Assembly (NCBI GenBank): GCA_002337545.1
Contig: DDGE01000007.1
Location: 109,915 to 116,659 of the forward strand
DNA: 6,745 nt
From: Phycisphaerales bacterium UBA1910
GTDB taxonomy: Bacteria; Planctomycetota; Phycisphaerae; Phycisphaerales; UBA1924
Reading direction: 5' to 3'
This document shows positions 1-5,924 of this stretch, piece by piece (position 1 is the stretch's first letter; every line of letters begins with the position of its first letter). Made by a program: the position numbers and the translations under genes. The notes under the pieces are model-generated. The model saw only the letters and a list, made by a program, of their open reading frames with translations. It had not been told where the DNA came from and ran no database searches.

Positions 1-4
1 CGGA

Positions 5-66
5 TCGGAGGGGTCTTCCCTCTTCCCTCACTCCCCAGTGGCCAGTCCCTAGTCGCCAGTCCCTCT
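5..66. repeat. Left copy of composite hairpin plus heptamer repeat
   Basis: A 13-bp segment at 5-17 is identical to 3299-3311, and an 18-bp segment at 37-54 (AGTGGCCAGTCCCTAGTC) is identical to 3369-3386. The copy starts with a small hairpin, GAGGG at 8-12 and CCCTC at 18-22. From 16 onward the sequence runs as degenerate 7-bp units: TTCCCTC at 16-22 and 23-29, a 2-base slip, then TCCCCAG (32-38), TGGCCAG (39-45), TCCCTAG (46-52), TCGCCAG (53-59) and TCCCTCT (60-66). It resembles the short tandemly repeated heptamers described in cyanobacteria, but I do not recognise the family. The array overlaps the 3' end of the methyltransferase gene, so the last codons and the stop of that gene are repeat sequence. 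The element may begin before the window. Confidence 0.75.
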
Positions 67-3000
67 CCCCAAGTTCATCCGCAACAGATTCCCCAAAATC
101 AACTGCTCCACCTCTTCCCGCCGCCCCCGCATCGGATCATCCTCATCCAACCCCTGCCCGGCCCCCGTCTCCACAAACACCCCCGCCCACGCCGCATCCC
201 AGCCCCCCTCCGGGTCCACCGCCGCATATGCCGCCAGCACCGCCTCATCGAGCGCCTTGTGCGCCAGCTTCAGCCAGGTCGGCCGCTCGTTGTACAGATT
301 CGTCAGCGTCCGCTTCTTGAGCTTCGCATCCTTCGCGCACGCAGCATCGATCGCCGACTGCCGAATCAACCGCCGCGCCTCCTCCCCGCTCACCCGCGCC
401 ACATCCGCAAAGTCATCCTCCGCATCGATCCGCGCCGCGATCGGCTCCACCCACTCCGGCGGGTTCAACCACCGCTCTCGCTGCTCGTTCAACGCCGCCG
501 CCGCATCCCCGATCGCATCGTGCAACGGCCGCAACGCATCTCCAGCCCCCGGCTCATCCCCGGGCGCCCACGGCAACGGAAAAGTCTCAAAGCAGGTCGT
601 CGGAGTGTACCGAGGCCGATCCTCCAACTGCGTCCCCTGCCGAAGCGCCCACAACTCATGCACGCTGCTGTGCAGCACGCCGAAGAAGTAGTCGTCGGAG
701 CGGGCAAAGGCGATGAGTGAATGCTCCGGCATCGTCGGATGGCGAAACCACTTGAATAAACGGTGCTTGGAAGTGCATGGTGTGGCCACAAATCTTTCGT
801 GTGCGGCTAGTTGATCACGCATCTCAGCTCGTGTTCTCCACAACAACCATGATGGGTACTTTGAGGAGTGAGCATACTTCGGTTTACCATTGTGCAGTTT
901 GTCTCTGTCTGCGCGAACCACTGAAACCACATAATCAAATGGGTTCTCAAAGATTGAAGCTTCTGTTTCAGTACACTTGGTTCCAAAGTCCAGAATCCAC
1001 TGGCCTCTTGCGTTGGCTGTCAGGTCTTTGCCGTTGATGCATGGTTTAACGACTTTAAAACTGGTTTCGCTAGTAGGATTCGGCGCAGCAAGAAAGCTTC
1101 TTGCAGTCTCCCAATTGATATCGAACGGGCCGCCTTTTACAAATCCCTGAAAACCGATGGATTCATTGTTCTGAATCACTTTGGATTTGGTTAAATCAAT
1201 GCCGCCAGTAAGATCCGAGTTGATCGCTTTAACCGGAACACCATCAAGTTCAACCACGCTGTTTTCGGTGTTGGAAAAACAAATGATCGAAATATGAACT
1301 GCGGCACCATCAAGTATCCACTCTCGATCTGCAAAAGCACAGTTGATTTTATGCTTGTCGACTATACGCCTTAACACACTACGGCTCGCGCCGCCTCGAA
1401 TACCCTGAGTCGCGAGCAATCCAACAACCAGGTGCTCATTTCTGTGTAAGTAATTTGTTGCTAAATCAAACCAGTAGCAGCAAAAATCTACGCCGTCAGG
1501 TAGATGTGAATAAACAGATTGGTACTGATCTACATACTCGTCGCCAAGTTCTTGCCGGGCCTTTCTGGATCCTAAAAACGGCGGATTCCCCACAATAAAA
1601 TCCGCCCCCGGCCACTGCGCCTGCCCCAGACACTTCGCACCCTCACGCCACACCGGGATCCGCTCGCCGTCCTCATCCGCCCACGCCAGAATCGCGTCCC
1701 GGTTCTCGATCGTCGTGATCGGCTCAAGGATCGGATCGCGCGGCGCGTTGAACCCGTTGTCACGCATCCACTGCAAATACCCGATCCAGATCGACACCTG
1801 CGCCAGCTCGCTCGCGTACGGGTTGATCTCGATCCCCAGCAACTGCGTCGGGCGCACCCGCGGTGTCATCGAGGTGCCGAGGTCCGCCGCGTAAGTGACA
1901 ACCTCTTTCTCCAAGCTGAGCAGTTGCTGAATCGCTACATACAGAAAGTTGCCCGAACCGCACGCCGGATCGAGCACGCGAACCGTCGCAAGCCGATCCT
2001 GAAAATCGAACAACGCCGTTTCAAGCCGCCGCGTAAATGTCGTTGACTTTGTCGCACCCTTCTTCTGGCTCTTCTTAGCCTCCGCTCGTGCGGCCGCCGA
2101 CCGTTGATCGACAATCTCATCACAGGTTGCGCAAACTTCTTCCCACTCCCGACGCAACGGACGCACAATCACCGGCTCCACCACCAGCATGATGTCCTCG
2201 CGGCTCGTGTAGTGCGCACCGATCTGAGAACGCTTGCTCGGATCCAGCGAACGCTCAAACAGCGTCCCCAGAATCGACGGCTCAATCGCCGCCCAATCCT
2301 GACGCGCCGCATCGAGCAGAATCTCCGCCTCACCCTCCGTCAGCTCGATCGCCTCGGCATCGTCGAACAGACCGCCGTTGAAGTACGCGATCTCATCAAC
2401 ACCAAAGTCCCCGCCCGTGCGCATCGCATCGAACAACCCGTCCATCTGCTTCTTCAGACGCGCCGTATCGTCCTTGCTCTTGGTCAGGATCGTCTGGAAC
2501 AGCCCCTTGGGCAAAAGCTCCACATCCTCCGCGAACAAACAGAACATCACCTTCATCAGAAAATGCGCGGCCTCATGCGGATCGTGCCCCCGGTCCCGCA
2601 GCGCCTGCGCAATCGTCCCGATCTTTCCCGCGATCTTCTCCGTAATCGCCGCGACCGTTTCTGTGGGCTTGAACGACTCCGGGTCCGTAAACACCCGGCG
2701 CAGCAGCGTCAGCTTCCCCTCGTCCCCCAGTTGCTCCAGCGCAATCTCGTGCACCTCGGGCTTGTACCCCGTGAAGTTCGTATGGATCTCGAACCGAGAG
2801 ATATCGCACACCACCAGCAGCGGCGGGTTCTCAAGATCCTCCCGATACTGCTGCAACTGCTGATACGCCGCCGAGAGCGTCTTGTGCTTGTCCTTCCGCT
2901 TGTACTCCCACGCAAAGCGCCCCCTGTACCACACATCCGCCCAGCCGCGGTCCCCCTTGCTCCCCGCAGACGCCGGCCCCGAAACCCGCGCGCCCTTCTC

Positions 3001-3147
3001 GAATGTAAAAACATCACCCGTCGGATCAATCTCCGCCGGCGTCTTCACACCCAGCAAATGACACAAGTCAATGAAATGTTCTTGCGAGGCCGCCCGCTCG
3101 GACAACTGAGATTTCGACCACTTCTTGATAAAAGTCTGCACATCCAT
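49..3147 (-). CDS. MmeI-like (type IIL) restriction-modification enzyme, nuclease-methyltransferase-specificity fusion
   Basis: A single 1032-residue chain that should both methylate adenine in a short asymmetric DNA site and cut at a distance, using S-adenosylmethionine. Domains in order: an N-terminal nuclease with the pattern D71-X9-E81-Y-K83, the same spacing as the D-X9-E-X-K motif known from MmeI; a helical connector (about 160-385); an amino-methyltransferase core with motif I VLDPACGSGNF (391-401), GIEINPYA (438-445) and catalytic motif IV NPPF (521-524); a target-recognition region (about 620-850) ending near RPRYTPTTCFETFPLPW; and a C-terminal helical domain. MmeI is about 919 residues, so this is a somewhat long, intact member. 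The start gives a normal family N-terminus; no strong ribosome site is seen. No separate restriction or specificity gene adjoins it, as expected for type IIL. Codons for residues about 524-795 are much less GC-rich than the rest. The last codons (GRGTGD, stop TAG) lie in a heptamer repeat. The family call is firm; the recognition site cannot be read from the sequence. Confidence 0.93.
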   Translation of the reverse strand: MDVQTFIKKWSKSQLSERAASQEHFIDLCHLLGVKTPAEIDPTGDVFTFEKGARVSGPASAGSKGDRGWADVWYRGRFAWEYKRKDKHKTLSAAYQQLQQYREDLENPPLLVVCDISRFEIHTNFTGYKPEVHEIALEQLGDEGKLTLLRRVFTDPESFKPTETVAAITEKIAGKIGTIAQALRDRGHDPHEAAHFLMKVMFCLFAEDVELLPKGLFQTILTKSKDDTARLKKQMDGLFDAMRTGGDFGVDEIAYFNGGLFDDAEAIELTEGEAEILLDAARQDWAAIEPSILGTLFERSLDPSKRSQIGAHYTSREDIMLVVEPVIVRPLRREWEEVCATCDEIVDQRSAAARAEAKKSQKKGATKSTTFTRRLETALFDFQDRLATVRVLDPACGSGNFLYVAIQQLLSLEKEVVTYAADLGTSMTPRVRPTQLLGIEINPYASELAQVSIWIGYLQWMRDNGFNAPRDPILEPITTIENRDAILAWADEDGERIPVWREGAKCLGQAQWPGADFIVGNPPFLGSRKARQELGDEYVDQYQSVYSHLPDGVDFCCYWFDLATNYLHRNEHLVVGLLATQGIRGGASRSVLRRIVDKHKINCAFADREWILDGAAVHISIICFSNTENSVVELDGVPVKAINSDLTGGIDLTKSKVIQNNESIGFQGFVKGGPFDINWETARSFLAAPNPTSETSFKVVKPCINGKDLTANARGQWILDFGTKCTETEASIFENPFDYVVSVVRADRDKLHNGKPKYAHSSKYPSWLLWRTRAEMRDQLAAHERFVATPCTSKHRLFKWFRHPTMPEHSLIAFARSDDYFFGVLHSSVHELWALRQGTQLEDRPRYTPTTCFETFPLPWAPGDEPGAGDALRPLHDAIGDAAAALNEQRERWLNPPEWVEPIAARIDAEDDFADVARVSGEEARRLIRQSAIDAACAKDAKLKKRTLTNLYNERPTWLKLAHKALDEAVLAAYAAVDPEGGWDAAWAGVFVETGAGQGLDEDDPMRGRREEVEQLILGNLLRMNLGRGTGD
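770..1575 (-). other. Low-GC module inside the restriction-modification gene
   Basis: Hand counts give about 45% GC over 841-1560 (60-base rows from 33% to 60%), against about 70% for 1621-1680, 65% for 2281-2340 and 62% for 661-720. The right border falls within a few codons of the NPPF motif IV codons, and the left border is a gradual rise around 720-800. In protein terms this is residues about 524-795, that is the methyltransferase part after motif IV plus most of the target-recognition region. The reading frame stays open throughout. The likely explanation is recombinational exchange of the specificity module from a lower-GC donor; relaxed selection on a variable domain is the alternative. 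Confidence 0.6.
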
Positions 3148-3244
3148 GTGCTTACATCATGGCCGAACGGTACACATTTGTCCAATCATCCCCCTCGCTT
3201 CCGGGTGCCACCGCTCGCCGTCCCCGGCGCAGTGGGCCTCTTGT

Positions 3245-3321
3245 CCCTCCCCGCGATCCGCCAAAGGCGGACGAGGGAGGTGGGCCGACAAAGTCGGCTC
3301 GGAGGGGTCTTTCTCCCCCTC
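3245..3321. repeat. Cluster of three palindromes (REP/MITE-like element)
   Basis: Three hairpins lie within 77 bp. The first has stem TCCGCC (3257-3262), loop AAA and GGCGGA (3266-3271), enclosed by an outer pairing of CCCTC (3245-3249) with GAGGG (3273-3277). The second has stem GCCGAC (3284-3289), the same AAA loop, and GTCGGC (3293-3298). The third is GAGGGG (3302-3307) with CCCCTC (3316-3321); its left arm belongs to the 13-bp segment shared with the left edge of the window. The shared size and AAA loop with unlike stems suggest a dispersed palindromic element. It lies between the acyltransferase stop and the methyltransferase start, both minus, so it could also end or protect the upstream transcript. 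No T-run follows on the minus strand, so it is not a classical intrinsic terminator. Confidence 0.7.
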
Positions 3322-3391
3322 TTCCCTATTACCTATTCCCCATTGCCTCTCCCTCTTCCCCAGTGGCGAGTGGCCAGTCCCTAGTCCCTTC
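3322..3391. repeat. Degenerate tandem heptamer array, right copy
   Basis: Ten consecutive 7-bp units without a slip: TTCCCTA (3322-3328), TTACCTA, TTCCCCA, TTGCCTC, TCCCTCT, TCCCCAG, TGGCGAG, TGGCCAG, TCCCTAG (3378-3384) and TCCCTTC (3385-3391). Most units start with T and carry C-rich positions 3-5. The 18-bp stretch 3369-3386 is identical to 37-54 at the other end of the methyltransferase gene. The array runs into the 3' end of the acyltransferase gene and supplies its TAG stop. On the minus strand it gives G-tracts at 7-base intervals. The sequence 3148-3244, between the methyltransferase start and the hairpin cluster, shows nothing I can name. Confidence 0.75.
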
Positions 3392-3995
3392 TTCTCCCCG
3401 GCACCCCCACAACCACCGCCCCACCCCCAACATCACGCACCACCACCGCCCCCGCGCCAACAACACACCCATCACCAACCGAAACCCCCGGCAGCACCCG
3501 CGCCCCAATCCCCACCAACACATCAACACCAACACACACACCGCCCCCAAGCACCGTCCCCGGCGCAATGTGCGCATTCTCCCCAACACGGCAATCGTGC
3601 TCCACAATCACACCCGAGTTGATAATCGCGTGCGACCCCACCCGCGCATCCGCGTTCACAATCGCACCGGGACCAACAAGCACACCCTCGCCAAGCTCCG
3701 CGCTCGCGCTCACCACCGCGCTCGGATGAATAATCGGCTCCGCAACCCGCGCCCCGCTCCCCAGCTCCCCAATACACCGCCGCCGCGTCACCACATCACC
3801 GATCGCGATCACCACCGGCGCGTCATGCGCCGACGCGCCGCCGATCGCACCAAGGTACTCCAGCGAGCCCGACATCGCGCTCTGGGCGTTGTCATCGCAA
3901 TACCCCATCACAACCATGCCCGACGCGCGGATCGTGTCGAACACAACCTTCGCGTGGCCACCGCCACCGATCAAAATAATGCCCCGTGCACTCAT
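3381..3995 (-). CDS. NeuD/PglD-family sugar O/N-acyltransferase
   Basis: A 204-residue protein of the family that transfers an acetyl (or other acyl) group from an acyl-CoA to an amino-sugar or sialic-acid-like sugar used in surface polysaccharides or glycans; expected in the cytosol as a trimer. Residues 6-14 (IILIGGGGH) are the N-terminal nucleotide-binding-like beta strand and glycine loop typical of the family. From about 88 to 190 there are hexapeptide repeats building a left-handed beta helix (for example IIHPSAVVSASAELGEGVLVG). H133 in GVIVEHD fits the catalytic histidine and NAHIAPG (140-146) the acyl-CoA-binding turn. I chose the ATG at 3993-3995 because MSARGIILIGGGGHAK matches the family N-terminus; the open frame upstream to 4175 runs through the terminator. 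No clear ribosome site. No sugar-biosynthesis gene adjoins it, so the substrate is unknown. Its final residues (GRRRD, then TAG) are encoded at the edge of the heptamer array. Confidence 0.88.
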   Translation of the reverse strand: MSARGIILIGGGGHAKVVFDTIRASGMVVMGYCDDNAQSAMSGSLEYLGAIGGASAHDAPVVIAIGDVVTRRRCIGELGSGARVAEPIIHPSAVVSASAELGEGVLVGPGAIVNADARVGSHAIINSGVIVEHDCRVGENAHIAPGTVLGGGVCVGVDVLVGIGARVLPGVSVGDGCVVGAGAVVVRDVGGGAVVVGVPGRRRD

Positions 3996-4077
3996 GCATT
4001 CACTATCGGATACCCACCCGCAAACGCGAGAAGGAACAGCCAAGACACAACGAAAAAGTCCATCCCAAAGTGAGCGC

Positions 4078-4117
4078 AAAAAAAATCGACGCCGGGCTGT
4101 AGCGCAACCCGACGCCG
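4078..4117 (-). terminator. Strong intrinsic terminator on the minus strand
   Basis: Read on the minus strand there is a 13-bp stem, CGGCGTCGGGTTG pairing with CAGCCCGGCGTCG (three G-U pairs), a 5-base loop CGCTA, then A and eight T residues (A-run at plus 4078-4085). The G-U pairs become A-C mismatches when read as plus-strand RNA, and no T-run exists on the plus side, so the direction is clear. It lies 82 bp upstream of the acyltransferase start and behind no protein gene on that strand, so it ends either an ncRNA or a regulated leader. Confidence 0.88.
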
Positions 4118-4350
4118 GGTGGGTAGGTAACTCGTACTGGTTCGCTCGGGCTCGTGGTGCAACGCACAAGCCCATATTTTGTCCTACGGACCCACCTGTT
4201 CGAACCAGGGGTGGAGACTGTTACCGTCCACACTGAATGTGACGAGCGGGGCATACGCAAAGGGAGCGGGCCAAAGACCCATTCAGAGAAAGTGTCGACC
4301 GATAAACACGGGCAACGAACCCCTTTCACGCGGCTTTTCCGCCTCGTTCT
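4078..4350 (-). ncRNA. Candidate structured ncRNA (or long leader), class unknown
   Basis: There is no credible protein in 3996-4466, yet a strong minus-strand terminator closes the left side, which implies a transcript. Visible helices (plus positions): GGGCTTGTG/CACGAGCCC, 4173-4165 with 4156-4148, with a U-G pair that is a mismatch on the other strand; an enclosing helix of GGTGGGT (4118-4124) with ACCCACC (4190-4196) extended by TAGG/CCTA; GGGTC-TTT-GGCCC around 4269-4281; CACATTCAGTGTG around 4228-4240; and a GCGG/CCGC hairpin around 4331-4343. A weak promoter, GTGGCA and TACATT with a 17-base spacer (4385-4380 and 4362-4357), would start the RNA near 4350, about 270 nt in all; this 5' end is a guess. 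I looked for the conserved cores of RNase P RNA, tmRNA and SRP RNA and did not find them. It could instead be a leader controlling the acyltransferase by attenuation. Confidence 0.45.
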
Positions 4351-4466
4351 GCATTCAATGTACGGATAAACAGACTCCGTGCCACCCAATGTATCGGTTG
4401 ACCCGCCGAATTCCGTGATTCTTTGGGAGATTCCCCGCCACACGCCCTCAGACCCGGTGCCAGAAC

Positions 4467-5354
4467 ATGCCCAACCACGACCCAAAATCAGCCAAAACCA
4501 CCCGAATCGCCGCGGTTCAGTTCCTCAATACCGTCACCCTCATCGAGGGACTCGACACATGGAACGGCTGCTCACTCGTCAAAGCCGTCCCCGCAAAGAT
4601 CGCGTCCATGCTCACCCAGAACGAGGCCGATATCGGGCTCGCATCCATCGTCGACGCACTCAACCCCAAAAACAACCTCGCCCTCATCCCCTCGGGCATG
4701 ATCGGATGCGACGGCCCAACCCTCACCGTCCGCCTCTTCTCCTCCGTCCCCATCGACCAGATCACCCGCGTCCACGCCGATACCGACTCGCACACCTCCG
4801 TCATGCTCGCCGACCTGCTCCTCCGCGAGCTGCACGGCATCACCGCCGAGTTCGTCGAGTTCGACGCCCGCGAACGCATGAGCATCGCTCAATCCCAATC
4901 CATCTCCCCCGACGAGGCCTGGCCCCAAACCCTCCTCATCATCGGCGACAAGGTCGTCGTCGACTCCCCCCCCGCCATCCGCTACCCCCACCAGATCGAC
5001 CTGGGCGAAGCCTGGCACACCCTCACCAACCTCCCCTTCGTCTACGCCTGCTGGATGTGCCGCGCCGCGGACATGGGCACCACCATGATCGACGAAGCCG
5101 CCGCCATGCTGCAGCGCGTCCGCCTCCGCAACGACCAACGCCTCGATTGGCTCGTCACCCGCGAAGCCAAAGCCCACAACTGGCCGGGCGATCTCGCCCG
5201 CACCTACATCGGGCAGCTCCTGAGCTTCAATGTCGACGACCGCGCCCGCCGCGCCGTCGAACTCTTCGCCACCAAACTCAAAGAACACAACATCCTCGAC
5301 GCCAAGCACCCGCAATGGGTCTCGACGAACTCAGTTGAACTCACAAGCCAATAA
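4467..5354 (+). CDS. mqnA: MqnA-like protein, menaquinone biosynthesis (chorismate dehydratase family)
   Basis: A 295-residue soluble protein of the MqnA/MqnD periplasmic-binding-like fold. MqnA dehydrates chorismate to 3-[(1-carboxyvinyl)oxy]benzoate, the first step of the futalosine route to menaquinone. Family signatures: RIAAVQFLNTVTLIEGL (13-29), corresponding to the usual YLNTRPL-type start; VPAKIASMLTQNEADIGLASIVDAL (41-65); IPSGMIGCDGPTLTVRLFS (74-92); RVHADTDSHTSVMLADLLL (101-119); and GDKVVVDSPPAIRYPHQIDLGEAW (160-183) followed by LPFVYACWM. The N-terminal motif and the HTSVML segment favour MqnA over MqnD. The length is normal and no signal peptide is seen. The ATG at 4467 leaves about a dozen non-conserved residues before the first strand; the ribosome site is weak. 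It heads a tight plus-strand gene group. No other menaquinone gene lies in the window, so the pathway itself is not demonstrated here. Confidence 0.87.
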   Translation: MPNHDPKSAKTTRIAAVQFLNTVTLIEGLDTWNGCSLVKAVPAKIASMLTQNEADIGLASIVDALNPKNNLALIPSGMIGCDGPTLTVRLFSSVPIDQITRVHADTDSHTSVMLADLLLRELHGITAEFVEFDARERMSIAQSQSISPDEAWPQTLLIIGDKVVVDSPPAIRYPHQIDLGEAWHTLTNLPFVYACWMCRAADMGTTMIDEAAAMLQRVRLRNDQRLDWLVTREAKAHNWPGDLARTYIGQLLSFNVDDRARRAVELFATKLKEHNILDAKHPQWVSTNSVELTSQ

Positions 5355-5366
5355 GAGAAGACCCTG

Positions 5367-5897
5367 ATGGACGCGCAACCACTCGAAGAGTTCGCCGCCG
5401 CTGCAAGCGCGTACTGCGCGTTCATCGATGCGCTGAGCGCGGACCGTCCGCGCGATTTCTATTCGAGCTTGGAACTGCTCCTCGCGCAACTGCATGTCGC
5501 CATCCTGCAGATCGACGCAGACCCCGACGCGCCCGAATCACCTGACGCCGAGTCCAGAGACATGACCCACAAACAGTGGAAGGTGCTTGCACAACGACTC
5601 GAGGATCTCACCGCTGATGAAACCAATCGCCTGTACGACATGCACATCGCGTCATGGAAGACAGCAAAGCCCGACGACAACTACTGCGCGATCCGCGCGA
5701 CCATGCTGTTCGATGACCTCGCGGATATCTATCGAGACCTCATCAACGGCCTGCGCCATTGGGAAATCGACACCCATGATGCTCGACGCGAAGCGTCATG
5801 GGAGTGGCGCACCAACTACGAGATCCACTGGGGCACGCACCTCGCTCGGGCGATGCAGACCATCCACGAGATCCGGTACCGTCTCGAAGCAAACTAG
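5367..5897 (+). CDS. DUF5063-family protein
   Basis: A 176-residue, acidic, mostly helical soluble protein. The segment LFDDLADIYRDLINGL (114-129) and the tryptophan-rich WEWRTNYEIHWGTHLARAMQTIH (145-167) match my recollection of the DUF5063 family, whose function is not established. There is no signal peptide or membrane segment. The start lies 12 bases after the stop of the MqnA-like gene, with a purine-rich ribosome site AGAGAAG at 5354-5360, 6 bases before the ATG, so it is very probably cotranscribed with it. It resembles a small protein binding a partner more than an enzyme, since no catalytic pattern is visible; that is inference. Confidence 0.8.
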   Translation: MDAQPLEEFAAAASAYCAFIDALSADRPRDFYSSLELLLAQLHVAILQIDADPDAPESPDAESRDMTHKQWKVLAQRLEDLTADETNRLYDMHIASWKTAKPDDNYCAIRATMLFDDLADIYRDLINGLRHWEIDTHDARREASWEWRTNYEIHWGTHLARAMQTIHEIRYRLEAN

Positions 5898-5924
5898 ATC
5901 CGATCCGATCGCATAAACTCGATC

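Noticed and set aside
2104..3384. Long plus-strand open frame (426 codons)
   Set aside because: It is antisense to the restriction-modification gene, its product is a run of Arg, Leu, Pro and His without domains, and the minus frame has clear catalytic motifs.
3400..3620. C-rich, CAC-rich stretch that looks like a simple repeat
   Set aside because: It is the complement of Gly/Val codons of the beta-helix hexapeptide repeats, without a fixed DNA period.
3159..4073. Plus-strand open frame (304 codons) rich in His, Pro and Arg
   Set aside because: It is antisense to the acyltransferase gene and the repeat array; its composition is explained by the C-rich strand.
3996..4175. N-terminal extension of the acyltransferase frame upstream of 3995
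   Set aside because: It would be translated through the terminator stem, and the family N-terminus starts at the ATG at 3993-3995.
4195..4214. tRNA T-arm-like sequence (CCTG TTCGAAC CAGG)
   Set aside because: GTTCGAAC is self-complementary. No acceptor, D or anticodon arms fit around it on either strand, and no tmRNA 5' end or tag frame is visible.
4205..4230. Short likeness to RNase P RNA (GGTAACAGTC followed by CTCCACCC on the minus strand)
   Set aside because: The universal core GAGGAAAGTCC and its partner strand are absent and the region is too short; treated as chance unless a covariance search says otherwise.
4398..4426. Possible plus-strand promoter for mqnA (TTGACC at 4398-4403)
   Set aside because: No acceptable -10 hexamer lies at 16-18 bases; the hexamer alone is not evidence.
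4572..5315. Minus-strand open frame (247 codons) opposite the MqnA-like gene
   Set aside because: Its product is a low-complexity Gly/Asp/Glu/Val string, the usual shadow of a GC-rich gene.
5898..5911. GATCC-GATCC-GATC tandem repeat before the last gene
   Set aside because: Under three units and GATC is common in this sequence; not supportable as an operator.
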